Positions 1-7,640 of a stretch of 12,243 nt of DNA are shown here, in pieces (positions within the stretch are counted from its first letter, which is position 1; every line of letters begins with the position of its first letter). The notes under the pieces were generated by a model. That model made no database searches, was not told where the DNA came from, and saw only the letters and a list, made by a program, of their open reading frames with translations. The DNA is taken from positions 1 through 12,243 of the forward strand of contig JAFYGX010000060.1 of the NCBI GenBank assembly GCA_017543025.1. The letters run 5' to 3'. The DNA is from Solobacterium sp. (GTDB lineage: Bacteria > Bacillota_I > Bacilli_A > Erysipelotrichales > Erysipelotrichaceae). The translations under genes were made by a program, and so were the position numbers.

Positions 1-611
1 GCATCCGCAAATACTTCTTCCCGCCGGAATTCATTTGCCTCATCCAGCAGATTGACCGGATCAAAGATAATCTGAAGATTGGGAGAATCGATCACGTCAA
101 GAACCTGCCTTGCCCGCTGGGGCGAATAAACAATATGCCGCCAGACCGGTTCGATCGCAAGAATTACGCCAAACCGCTCCGCATCCCTGACAACCGGCCT
201 CAGATTTGTGATAAATGTCTCCAGTGCTTCATCGGAATGGGAGGTTTCCGGATCATATTTATAATCTGTATTCGGATTGCCGGTTTCTGTTCCGACAACG
301 CCAGCTCCCAGCAGAGACGCAAACCGCAGATGCGCGGTATATTTCTCCTGATTCCGCTTCAGCGCATCCGGATCGGGAGTCGCAAGATTCAGATAATTCC
401 CGAGCACCGCAATATCAAGCCCCGCATCCGCAAATGCCCGTTTCAGATACATTGCATATCCCGGCGTCAGCGCCGCCGGATCCGCCGTCATGCCCTGCAG
501 CTTTGAAAGCGCAATGTGTACGCAGGTAAATCCCTGTTCTCTCACAGCCGCAAGCTGTTCCTTCAGGGGCAACTTTGCTGCATCGTGAAGACGCAGTCCA
601 AACTGGATCAT
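1..611 (-). CDS. Sugar phosphate isomerase/epimerase, TIM-barrel family (3' end outside window)
   Basis: The first 203 codons of a gene whose end lies beyond position 1. I translated it by hand from the ATG at 611-609; AGGAG at 625-621 sits 9 nt upstream, which supports this start. The protein begins MIQFGLRLHD and shows the pattern of the xylose-isomerase-like / AP-endonuclease-2 TIM barrel: a barrel strand ending in TETGNPN (E109), a strand with IEPV (E154, probable metal ligand) and a strand with FDPVN (D184, N187). Members are metal-dependent cytoplasmic enzymes that isomerise or epimerise sugars. The gene follows the GH28 gene by 26 nt and so is the last visible gene of the pectin operon, where it would process a released sugar (galacturonate, rhamnose or a derivative; inference). 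The exact substrate cannot be read from sequence. The family call is firm; an endonuclease role is unlikely in this setting. Confidence 0.85.
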   Translation of the reverse strand, partial: MIQFGLRLHDAAKLPLKEQLAAVREQGFTCVHIALSKLQGMTADPAALTPGYAMYLKRAFADAGLDIAVLGNYLNLATPDPDALKRNQEKYTAHLRFASLLGAGVVGTETGNPNTDYKYDPETSHSDEALETFITNLRPVVRDAERFGVILAIEPVWRHIVYSPQRARQVLDVIDSPNLQIIFDPVNLLDEANEFRREEVFAD

Positions 612-637
612 ATTTGAGTTCTCCTTCCGTACCGGGC

Positions 638-2236
638 TCAGATCTCTCTGATTTCCCTGCCGTTGACTGTAAAATCTTCCACAGTCCTCTCCATCGCACC
701 GAACACTTCGGGAAGATGGACATTTTCTCCGCGAATATGAAGACCCTTCACATTCAGCTCACTGACATTCTTCAGCCAGAGGCTCTCGCCCTCGACCGGA
801 TCAAAACCGTCCATCATGATCGGCGTAACCGCCTTCCGCTCTGCTTCCGGCGAATAGGAGGCTTCCACCTGCTCCAGTGAAATCCGGACGATCGGAGATT
901 CCGGCAGTCCGCATGCGCAGACAAGGCTTGCGCCTACGCCGCTGCATTCCACATTCTTCAGCGCAATTGTTCCGACTGTCGGCGTCCGGTAATCCTTTTC
1001 CATCATCTCCTGACTCTGCACATAGCTGCTGTGGCCATCCGGGTCACAGAAATAATGCATATTTACCGTTATCGGCATCTTCACATCTTCCATCCGGATA
1101 TTCTCAAAGACAAGATCTGTCAGTACAGATGTTTCGCCTCTTCCCCTTCTGGTCTTGATCCGCACACCGCGGTCAGTACCGAGGAACCGGCAGTTTGTCA
1201 CATGAACATTCTGCACGCCGCCGGCGATCTCGGAGCCGATCGTAACCGATCCGTGTCCGGATTCCAGCGAACAGTTGCGGATCTCAATCCGCTCGGAAAT
1301 CACGCGGTGCGCAGTTGCCATGTAAAGCTTTCCGCTCTTGATTGCGATACAGTCATCTCCGACAGAGATCCGTGTTCCAAGCAGCAGTACATCCGTGCAG
1401 CTCTCCGGGTCAAATCCGTCTGTATTCGGAGAGTTATACGGGTTCTCTATATGCAGATTCAGAAATTTCAGATTGCAAGAATAATACGGGTGCACCGTCC
1501 AGCTCGGTGAATTCTTCACGGTGATGCCCTGCACAACGACATTTCGGCAGCCGTTCAGAAACAGCAGCCGTGGCCGCCAGGCAATCCGCTTCACTTTCTG
1601 ATTGACCCACCAGTCGCCCTGATCCGCATTGCCGTTGAGCACGCCTTCGCCGATCACGGTAAGATTCTCAGCGCCGATCGCACTGAACAGCGCCGCAAAG
1701 CAGTCCAGCGGATTTCCTTCCCAGGACCCGAAGCTCATTTCATGGCTGTTGTCATACTGATCACGCACCATCCCCGGAAGGATCGGATACATCGTTCGAT
1801 CGGTAAGTCCAAGCAGAACCGCATCCTGATCCAGCCAGAAGGTCATATCGCTCTTTGCGAAAATGGAAGAAGCACAATAGGTTCCCTTCGGAAGATAAAC
1901 CGTACCGCCGGCCGGACAGCAGGCAATCGCTGCCTGAATTGCGGAAGTATCGTTGTTCACCCCGTCACCCTTTGCGCCGAATGCCTTTACATTGAGCAGC
2001 AGCGTCTCCTTCTGTGTCCGGAAGCTCAGCGTTTCCTCAGAACCGTTTTCTTCCCGTACGGTCAGCTCATATCCGGTATCAGGATCAAGACCGAATATCG
2101 AAATTACATTCAGTACGGTTTCCTTTACCGTCTTTCCATTCAGCAGAACCGTACACGGCGTGCTTTCATATCTGTCGTTATTCATCCGTTCGACCGTAAT
2201 ACTGCGTACGGTCACTGCAATTATCTGAACTGTCAT
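638..2236 (-). CDS. GH28 polygalacturonase-family glycoside hydrolase, cytoplasmic
   Basis: A 532-residue protein with the complete GH28 active-site set on a right-handed beta-helix: NTDG (271-274, D273), GDD (D294, D295), GHGS (327-330, H328) and RIK (359-361). The family inverts the anomeric configuration while cleaving alpha-1,4-galacturonosyl, or GalA-Rha, bonds. Residues about 1-75 form a small Ig/FN3-like beta domain (GLDPDTGYELTV); the pectate-lyase superfamily entry strand NVKAFGAKGDGVNNDT follows at about 82-96. There is no signal peptide, so it probably acts on imported oligosaccharides, most likely as an exo-enzyme; that is inference, since endo/exo and polygalacturonan/rhamnogalacturonan specificities are not separable by eye. 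The start at 2236 is chosen because AAGGAG lies about 11 nt upstream, whereas the in-frame Met18 has no ribosome binding site. It is 33 nt downstream of the GH105 gene, which supports one pathway. Confidence 0.93.
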   Translation of the reverse strand: MTVQIIAVTVRSITVERMNNDRYESTPCTVLLNGKTVKETVLNVISIFGLDPDTGYELTVREENGSEETLSFRTQKETLLLNVKAFGAKGDGVNNDTSAIQAAIACCPAGGTVYLPKGTYCASSIFAKSDMTFWLDQDAVLLGLTDRTMYPILPGMVRDQYDNSHEMSFGSWEGNPLDCFAALFSAIGAENLTVIGEGVLNGNADQGDWWVNQKVKRIAWRPRLLFLNGCRNVVVQGITVKNSPSWTVHPYYSCNLKFLNLHIENPYNSPNTDGFDPESCTDVLLLGTRISVGDDCIAIKSGKLYMATAHRVISERIEIRNCSLESGHGSVTIGSEIAGGVQNVHVTNCRFLGTDRGVRIKTRRGRGETSVLTDLVFENIRMEDVKMPITVNMHYFCDPDGHSSYVQSQEMMEKDYRTPTVGTIALKNVECSGVGASLVCACGLPESPIVRISLEQVEASYSPEAERKAVTPIMMDGFDPVEGESLWLKNVSELNVKGLHIRGENVHLPEVFGAMERTVEDFTVNGREIREI

Positions 2237-2269
2237 GGTTCTGGTTTCTCCTTCTTATGAATGCCGCTT

Positions 2270-3415
2270 CTATGCGAGTTCTTTTCTCAGCATCTCCGTA
2301 TAGGCAAGCAGGAACGGCGCAACACCCTTCGCCTCGTTCTCAACGACCGGCTCGCTGAAATAGTATTCCAGAGAACCGTCACGATGCTGTTTGCCGCCAA
2401 GTCCGGCAACCAGGCAGATTCCGCCGAGTTTGAGCGTGCCATCCGGATTTTTGGAAAGATAGCTGTCGCAGATTCCGTCAAACGCCTTCTCTGCCATCGC
2501 AGAATACCGCGGGGAGATAAAGCCGAGCCGGACTGCCTTGAGAATCGCATAGGCGATCAGTGCCGTACCGGATGTTTCAAGATAATTTCCTTCCGCGTCC
2601 GGTTTGTCCGGTACCTGATAGAACATGCCGCATGCATCCTGAAACGGGATCAGCGCGTCTGCCAGCTTCTCAAGCAGACCGATCAGATACCGCTTTTCAT
2701 AATAAAGCGCTTCATCGCATGCCTGTGCGGTTTCTGTCAGTGCCAGAGAGAACCAGCCAAGCGAGCGGAGCCAGAAATTCGGACTGCACCCGGTAACCGG
2801 ATCTGCCCAGTACATTTCACGTGACTCATCATAGCCATGGTAGTAAAGACCGGTCTTCGGATCCTTCATATTCTTCTCGACATTTCTGAACTGATGCAGA
2901 ACATCGCTGCATTTCTCCATCTTGCGGAATTTGGTTTCATACCGCATATAGAACGGTTCTGCCATGTAGAGTCCATCCAGCCAGACCTGATTCGGATAAA
3001 TGTCCTTATGCCAGAAGCTGCCCTCTTTTGTCCGCGGCATCGTATCCAGCTGCGTCCGCACGAGATCGAGCGCCTTTCGGTACTTCTCTTCCCCGGTTCT
3101 GTCATACAGGAAGAAAAGGTTGCTTGCGGTATTGATGTTATCGAGATTGTATTCCTTCACGTTGTAGGTACGGATCGTACCGCCTTCCTGAACAAAGTAA
3201 TCAATGAAATCCTTCGCAAATGTAAAGTAGCGTTCTCTGCCTGTCATCTCATAGAGGGAAAGCAGCGCGGTAATCATGCATCCGTCAATGTAATTCCACT
3301 TGTTGGGCTTTCCTTCACGGACAAGTTCCTTGTTCCACATCGGTTTTTCCGCACTGGAGTTGTCCAGCAGATATTCGATGTACTCATTGATCTGTGTCTT
3401 CACTTCTTTTTTCAT
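2270..3415 (-). CDS. GH105 unsaturated rhamnogalacturonyl/glucuronyl hydrolase (YteR/YesR-like)
   Basis: A 381-residue protein matching the usual length and pattern of GH105 (alpha/alpha)6-barrel enzymes, which hydrate the double bond of a 4,5-unsaturated uronic acid at the non-reducing end left by a pectic lyase and thereby release it. Visible motifs are WNYIDG (40-45), LDNIN (91-95, D92), HKDIYPNQVWLDGLYMAEPF with D147 as the probable general acid/base, and a C-terminal YYFSEPVVENEAKGVAPFLL. D92 and D147 correspond to the two essential aspartates described for YteR. There is no signal peptide, so it is cytoplasmic. AGGAGG lies 9 nt before the ATG at 3415. The first 32 nt overlap the end of the DUF624 gene in another frame, so the two are probably translationally coupled. 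Its substrate implies a lyase acting upstream, but no lyase is in the window. Confidence 0.95.
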   Translation of the reverse strand: MKKEVKTQINEYIEYLLDNSSAEKPMWNKELVREGKPNKWNYIDGCMITALLSLYEMTGRERYFTFAKDFIDYFVQEGGTIRTYNVKEYNLDNINTASNLFFLYDRTGEEKYRKALDLVRTQLDTMPRTKEGSFWHKDIYPNQVWLDGLYMAEPFYMRYETKFRKMEKCSDVLHQFRNVEKNMKDPKTGLYYHGYDESREMYWADPVTGCSPNFWLRSLGWFSLALTETAQACDEALYYEKRYLIGLLEKLADALIPFQDACGMFYQVPDKPDAEGNYLETSGTALIAYAILKAVRLGFISPRYSAMAEKAFDGICDSYLSKNPDGTLKLGGICLVAGLGGKQHRDGSLEYYFSEPVVENEAKGVAPFLLAYTEMLRKELA

Positions 3416-4067
3416 CTTCGTCTTCCTCCTGATGAACCTGAGTCACATTGCCTGATTCGTAATTTGTGAAAATACTGCTGTAGAGTTTCGCCCGGAAATA
3501 GCCCGGTCCGCTGAAGCAGAATGCAAGGAATACCGGAACAACGGCATATCCGAGCAGAAACAGCAGAATCAGCGGAACAAAACTGATGATTCCGCAAAGA
3601 ATCGTGCGAAATCCTGTCACACCATAAACAGCCATCGCAAACGCTGTCTTCAGCGTGCCGCCGATCGTATTCTTATAACGCGAAAGAACCGGAAACACAT
3701 ACAGTGAGATGAGATATACAAACGCAATCGCCGCATAGAGCAGAATAATGACGATGCCGGGAAACTGGTCTCCCTGCATGCGGATAATACGCCAGTCAAC
3801 AAACATCACTGCATATACGGCAATCATGATGACCCAGATGATCGTTGCCTGTCTGAAGTTCAGTTTGAAGGCCCGGAAAAACTGCCCCATGATATCTCCT
3901 TCTTCCTCTCTTACGATCTTCAGAAGAACATAATGCATTGCCGTAAAGGCCGCCCCTGCCGTGATGATCGGAATACAGAGCAGAAGCGTCAGCAGATTCA
4001 CAAGCATCAGATCCGCAAGAACGCCAAGCATCTCCATAAACTTTGATTCTGGTTTCAAAAAATCCAT
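3384..4067 (-). CDS. DUF624 (YesL-type) integral membrane protein
   Basis: A 227-residue hydrophobic protein. Its N-terminal half shows the DUF624/YesL pattern: a first membrane segment at about 15-48 ending in AAFTAMHYVLLKIVREEEG, then GQFFRAFKLNFRQATI at about 61-76. About five membrane segments are visible (roughly 15-48, 75-92, 103-128, 142-165 and 168-190). The C-terminus is short, soluble and very acidic (QEEDEDEKRSEDTDQ, 9 of 15 residues Asp/Glu). GGGAGG lies 10 nt upstream of the ATG. YesL proteins have no established biochemical function but recur beside LplABC-type importers and pectin enzymes, so a transport accessory role is a reasonable guess and no more. The gene lies 29 nt after the ABC exporter gene, and its tail contains the ribosome binding site and start of the GH105 gene. 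Confidence 0.88.
   Translation of the reverse strand: MDFLKPESKFMEMLGVLADLMLVNLLTLLLCIPIITAGAAFTAMHYVLLKIVREEEGDIMGQFFRAFKLNFRQATIIWVIMIAVYAVMFVDWRIIRMQGDQFPGIVIILLYAAIAFVYLISLYVFPVLSRYKNTIGGTLKTAFAMAVYGVTGFRTILCGIISFVPLILLFLLGYAVVPVFLAFCFSGPGYFRAKLYSSIFTNYESGNVTQVHQEEDEDEKRSEDTDQ
3425..3430 (-). promoter_or_regulatory. Ribosome binding site of GH105 gene, embedded in DUF624 coding sequence
   Basis: AGGAGG, 9 nt from the GH105 ATG, is read in the DUF624 frame as part of Gln-Glu-Glu codons in its acidic tail. It fixes the GH105 start and implies translational coupling between the two genes. Confidence 0.8.
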
Positions 4068-4096
4068 AAGCAGTTATCCTCCCTGTCTCCAGACAT

Positions 4097-5899
4097 TTAA
4101 GCACTCAATGTTATCTGCATGTTTTCCATATGGTAGAACATGCCTTTCTGTTCCATCAGCTGCTGGTAAGTCCCCTGTTCCGCAATCCTTCCATGGTCCA
4201 TCACAACGATCAGGTCGGCATTGCGGATTGTGGAAAGACGATGCGCAACAACAAACGTTGTCCGGTTTCGGATCAGTCTGCTGAGCGCATTCTGAATTTC
4301 ACGCTCCGAAATCACATCGAGTGCCGATGTCGCTTCATCCAGCAGAATCACTTTCGGATCACGGATAATTGCACGGGCAATCGCGATTCGTTGACGCTGT
4401 CCGCCCGAAAGGTTGGCACCGTGCTCATCCAGAACCGTATCCAGTCCCTCCGGAAGAGATTCCACAAGTTTCGAAAGATCGGCCGCTTCGACTGCTTTCT
4501 GAATCTGTTCCGGGGTGGCATTTTCAATTCCGTAGGTAATATTGTCCCGCAGCGTCCCCGTAAACAGCAGCGAAGACTGCGGTACAACGGAGATAAACCG
4601 CCGGTAGGATTTCAGATTGATCTCCGAAAGATCTTTTCCATCGACTCGGATCGTACCCGTATCAGGCGGCATATATCCGATAATCAGCGAAATCAGGGTG
4701 CTCTTTCCGGAGCCGGATTCTCCGACAATCGCAACCGTTTTGCCCGCAGGCACTTCCAGTGTGACATCCTTCAGCACCGGTTCCTGTTTCTGCGGATAGG
4801 TATAACCGATATGTTCAAGGGAAAATGCACCATCAAGATCGATCAGAACTTCTTTTCCTTCATTGACCTCGACATCCTCGCTGGTCAGTACCTCACCGAC
4901 TGACACTACAGACTCCAGTCCCTTCGTGATAATCGGCATCAGATTGATAATCGCCGTCACCTGATTGACAACCTGCGTAAAACTGGACTGATAGAATGTA
5001 ATATCGCCTACCTGAATCATTCCTCTGAGGGCCATGAAACCGGTAAAGCCAAGGCAGAGCGCCTGAAATACCTGAAACACAACCCAGCCGACAGCGCCGA
5101 AATTCGCCTGCATCATATCGAGCTGAAAGCCCTTCTCCGCAGTTTCAGTAAGCTGTTTTACCATGCGCCTCTGCTCTACTTCTTCCAGCGCATGCGCACG
5201 GGTGGCCGGCACCATTTCAACCATTTCCATTACCCGGGCGGAAGTTTCTTCCATTTCAATCCGGTAATCCCGGTTCGCCCGCCGGATTTTCTTCCGGAAT
5301 GCGATGATCGTGAAGGACGCAATCGGCGCTACGAGCACAAAGAACAGCAGAATGATCCGGTTTTTCGCTGCGGTAATCGTCAGTGCAATGACGATATTCA
5401 TCGTAATATTGATCAGACTGACAAACAGCTGTGAAGAGAGTGTTTCAATCGCATCGACGTCGCGGATGATTTTCGACTGCAGCTTCCCGGACTGCATCCG
5501 GACATGGTAGAGAATCGACAGCTCGGAAAGCTTTTTCACCAGCGCCGCCCGCAACGCTGCTTCCGTTTCCCGCGTAAGCTGACTGCGGACTCTGGAATGA
5601 ATATAATTTGCCGGCAGATGCACCATAAGCAGAAACAGCCAGATGCCGACATTTACAATAATCGCCCGGACCCCAGTCTCTCCGCCGGCCAGGACGCCAT
5701 TGATGACGTTTGCCAGCAATAACGGGGAAAACAATGACGGTGAATGTTTGATCAGATAGAAGAAGGAACTGATCAGAAAGCGATGATACTGCCCTTTATA
5801 AAGCCCCAGCAGCACCAGAAGAGGTTTATCCCTGTATTTCCGGTAATACGTTGCAAAGCGCTCATCGCGACCATCCATCAACGATTCAGAATTCATCAT
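4097..5899 (-). CDS. ABC transporter, exporter-type fused membrane and ATPase protein
   Basis: A 600-residue half-transporter with an ABC type-1 exporter membrane domain (about 25-340, six helices) followed by an ATPase domain. All nucleotide-binding elements are intact: Walker A GESGSGKS (393-400), Q-loop Q441, signature LSGGQ (497-501), Walker B VILLDE (517-522), D-loop SALD (525-528) and H-loop H553. Such proteins act as dimers and usually export drugs, lipids or peptides. No partner half-transporter is nearby, so a homodimer is likely. It cannot stand in for the sugar importer's ATPase, because its membrane domain is fused. The start at 5899 (Met-Met) has no clear ribosome binding site of its own; initiation probably depends on the gene ending 17 nt upstream, or on a five-codon mini-ORF overlapping the start. 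Placement inside a pectin operon suggests removal of a toxic sugar or intermediate, or glycan export; this is speculative. Confidence 0.92.
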   Translation of the reverse strand: MMNSESLMDGRDERFATYYRKYRDKPLLVLLGLYKGQYHRFLISSFFYLIKHSPSLFSPLLLANVINGVLAGGETGVRAIIVNVGIWLFLLMVHLPANYIHSRVRSQLTRETEAALRAALVKKLSELSILYHVRMQSGKLQSKIIRDVDAIETLSSQLFVSLINITMNIVIALTITAAKNRIILLFFVLVAPIASFTIIAFRKKIRRANRDYRIEMEETSARVMEMVEMVPATRAHALEEVEQRRMVKQLTETAEKGFQLDMMQANFGAVGWVVFQVFQALCLGFTGFMALRGMIQVGDITFYQSSFTQVVNQVTAIINLMPIITKGLESVVSVGEVLTSEDVEVNEGKEVLIDLDGAFSLEHIGYTYPQKQEPVLKDVTLEVPAGKTVAIVGESGSGKSTLISLIIGYMPPDTGTIRVDGKDLSEINLKSYRRFISVVPQSSLLFTGTLRDNITYGIENATPEQIQKAVEAADLSKLVESLPEGLDTVLDEHGANLSGGQRQRIAIARAIIRDPKVILLDEATSALDVISEREIQNALSRLIRNRTTFVVAHRLSTIRNADLIVVMDHGRIAEQGTYQQLMEQKGMFYHMENMQITLSA

Positions 5900-5913
5900 T
5901 CAGATACATTCAT
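5896..5913 (-). other. Five-codon mini-ORF (MNVSE) overlapping ABC gene start
   Basis: ATG at 5913-5911, four sense codons and TGA at 5898-5896. The stop overlaps the first ATG of the ABC transporter gene (5899-5897). AGGA at 5924-5921 is 7 nt ahead of the mini-ORF start, a better distance than to the ABC start (21 nt). This arrangement could deliver ribosomes to the ABC gene by termination-reinitiation. It may be chance, given its length. Confidence 0.25.
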
Positions 5914-5916
5914 TGC

Positions 5917-6687
5917 TCAGTCCTGCTTCTCATTCTGAAATGCATCCAGATTCAGAGAAGGATCACTGAACGGTTCCGCCATATGTTCCACATGGTACGG
6001 ATCGACGGCCGGTGCATCATCTTCATCGATAATCTTCGCATTGCGCGGAACAAGCACATCGGAATAAGGAGATCCGAGCGCAAGCAGGCCGTCTGCGATA
6101 AAGCCGGCCATTACAACTGCGCCGTGAACCTGAAGATGGGAGTTATCCTTCGGATATACATAAAGCGGCCGGGAGGTAAAATCACCCAGTTTTGTCAGAT
6201 ATTCCTCTGTCTTTTTCGTCAGTTCAATGAACGGAATCCCTTCCCGCTGTGCAAGTTCCTGCGCAGCTTTCGGGTATTCGCCATGACTGCCCGGCATAAA
6301 GTTACCCTTCTCGTCAAACAGTCGTCTTGCGATGGAAGAAAGGATTACCGGATATGCCCCTTTATCTCTGGCAATATCTGCCATCCGTCTGAGATTTTCC
6401 TGATAAGTGCCGTACGGATCACAGTAACGCAGTGGATCGGAAAGCTTCTGATCATTATGTCCGAACTGAATCAGAACAATATCTCCTTTTCCGATCTCCT
6501 GCTGTGCAGCCGCAAGCCTGCCCTGATCAATAAACGACTTTGTGCTTCTGCCGTTAATCGCAAAACTGCGGATGAACACATCGTCTTTGACATACCACAG
6601 GAGCCCCTGGGAAAGACCGGTCTGCGGATAAGTGGCAATGTGGTTATAAGTGACGGTACTGTCGCCCAAATAGATAATTCGCTTCAT
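5917..6687 (-). CDS. SGNH/GDSL hydrolase, rhamnogalacturonan acetylesterase-like (CE12, YesT-like)
   Basis: A 256-residue SGNH hydrolase with the catalytic blocks in order: GDST (nucleophile S10), INGRS (oxyanion Gly46), GHND (76-79, N78) and DNSHLQVHGA (D181 and H184 completing the triad). The variant GDSTV block, the GHND block and the D-x-x-H-L spacing fit rhamnogalacturonan acetylesterases such as YesT/RhgT, which remove O-acetyl groups from galacturonic acid in rhamnogalacturonan. There is no signal peptide, so it would deacetylate imported oligosaccharides. The ATG at 6687 has only a G-run at 6696-6692, 4 nt away, as a candidate ribosome binding site, which is weak. It is the first enzyme gene after the importer genes, beyond a strong hairpin. 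Activity on another acetylated sugar is possible, but the neighbouring GH105 and GH28 support pectin. Confidence 0.88.
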   Translation of the reverse strand: MKRIIYLGDSTVTYNHIATYPQTGLSQGLLWYVKDDVFIRSFAINGRSTKSFIDQGRLAAAQQEIGKGDIVLIQFGHNDQKLSDPLRYCDPYGTYQENLRRMADIARDKGAYPVILSSIARRLFDEKGNFMPGSHGEYPKAAQELAQREGIPFIELTKKTEEYLTKLGDFTSRPLYVYPKDNSHLQVHGAVVMAGFIADGLLALGSPYSDVLVPRNAKIIDEDDAPAVDPYHVEHMAEPFSDPSLNLDAFQNEKQD

Positions 6688-6708
6688 AAAACCCCCGTTT
6701 TAATAAAT

Positions 6709-6740
6709 CAGGGCAGGCGGGCAAAAGCCCTCCTGCCCTG
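6709..6740 (-). terminator. Strong hairpin between importer and enzyme genes (attenuator or processing site)
   Basis: A 9-bp arm (CAGGGCAGG / CCTGCCCTG), one mismatch, then a 4-bp GGGC/GCCC stem closing a 4-nt loop, 48 nt after the last permease stop. In the minus-strand transcript it is followed by AUUUAUUAAAA, only partly U-rich. It is therefore probably a leaky terminator or an mRNA end-stabilising hairpin rather than a full stop. I see no convincing promoter between it and the acetylesterase gene, so read-through is expected. Confidence 0.6.
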
Positions 6741-6788
6741 TATGATTCCTTACAACGTCACGAAATGGTATACAGCTGACAGAGTAGA

Positions 6789-7625
6789 TTACTCTTTGAC
6801 TGCACCTGCATTGATACCTGTAACGAAGTATTTCTGCAGGAACGGATACGCAACCATGAACGGAAGGATCGCGCAGACGATGGACGCATAGTACAGCGTA
6901 TTCTGAGACACCTTATATGCGGTTGTCGGCGTATCACCGTCCATGATCATAACTCTCAGCTGATACTGGAAGTTAACCTGACTCGGACTTGTAATATAGA
7001 TCTGTACAGTGGAATAGTCGTTCCAGATCGTAACTGCGAACATCAGACCGATGGACGCAAGCGCTGCTTTGGACAGCGGAAGTACAACTTTGTAGAAAAT
7101 CTGCATCGGTGTGCATCCGTCAAGTTCAGCTGCTTCATAGAGTGAACCCGGAATGCCTTCGAAGAAGTTCTTCATGAGGACGAGGTTGTAAACATTGATA
7201 CCATGCTTGACAACGAGGATCCACATACTGTCAACGAGATGCAGGCGCTTCATAACCAGATACTCAGGAATCATACCACCGGAGAAGATCATGGTTACCA
7301 GCAGGAAGTAGGACAAGAAGTTACGGCCCGGCATATCGTACTGGTTAAGTACATAACCACCGAGAGTAGCCAGCGCAAGACCCAGGAATGTACCGACAAC
7401 GGTTGTGATCACAGAGTTCAGGAACGGACGGAAGAGCTTCTCGGTTGAGAGGATCGTCGCATATCCGCCGATTGTCGGATCATTCGGGAAGAGCTGGAAT
7501 CTGTAGACACCGACTGCGTTGAAGGAGTCAGACACAACCTTCCAGATCGGAATGATGATAATGAGCGTAAGGATTGCAAAGACGATATAGAGAACTACAT
7601 CAAATGCAGTAAGTTTCTTTTTCAT
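6789..7625 (-). CDS. Carbohydrate ABC transporter permease, LplC/YtcP type
   Basis: A 278-residue inner-membrane permease of the MalG/LplC kind with about six membrane helices. The cytoplasmic EAA loop, which docks to the ATPase, reads LYEAAELDGCTPMQIFYKVVLP, its EAAELDG core at about 164-170. I start it at the ATG at 7625 because GGGGAGG at 7640-7634 is 8 nt upstream. An upstream in-frame GTG at 7634 would lie within that ribosome binding site and is rejected. The C-terminus (FVTGINAGAVKE) is typical of the family. With the adjacent permease it forms the heterodimeric channel that accepts oligosaccharide from the lipoprotein. The gap to the preceding gene is 15 nt, consistent with coupled translation. 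No ATPase gene for this importer is in the window. Confidence 0.93.
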   Translation of the reverse strand: MKKKLTAFDVVLYIVFAILTLIIIIPIWKVVSDSFNAVGVYRFQLFPNDPTIGGYATILSTEKLFRPFLNSVITTVVGTFLGLALATLGGYVLNQYDMPGRNFLSYFLLVTMIFSGGMIPEYLVMKRLHLVDSMWILVVKHGINVYNLVLMKNFFEGIPGSLYEAAELDGCTPMQIFYKVVLPLSKAALASIGLMFAVTIWNDYSTVQIYITSPSQVNFQYQLRVMIMDGDTPTTAYKVSQNTLYYASIVCAILPFMVAYPFLQKYFVTGINAGAVKE

Positions 7626-7633
7626 ACTGTGCA

Positions 7634-7640
7634 CCTCCCC
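7634..7640 (-). promoter_or_regulatory. Ribosome binding site that fixes the LplC/YtcP permease start
   Basis: GGGGAGG, 8 nt from ATG 7625 and just before the stop of the upstream permease gene (7643-7641). It excludes the GTG at 7634 as the start. Confidence 0.8.

Noticed and set aside
415..723. 102-codon minus-strand open frame across the GH28/isomerase junction
   Set aside because: Out of frame with both real genes. The frame starting at 611 gives a clear isomerase/epimerase sequence with a good ribosome binding site.
4130..4903. 257-codon plus-strand open frame
   Set aside because: Antisense to the ATPase half of the ABC transporter, whose motifs are all intact; no domain seen.
6782..6794. 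Short palindrome GAGTA-GAT-TACTC over a permease stop codon
   Set aside because: Only 5 bp per arm within coding sequence and not repeated elsewhere; likely chance.
5851..6891. 346-codon plus-strand open frame
   Set aside because: It runs antisense through the acetylesterase gene and the end of a permease, which have intact family motifs; its composition is Arg/Cys/His-rich without recognisable domains.
7626..7634. Upstream GTG start for the LplC/YtcP permease
   Set aside because: The GTG lies within the GGGGAGG ribosome binding site; the ATG at 7625 is correctly spaced from it.
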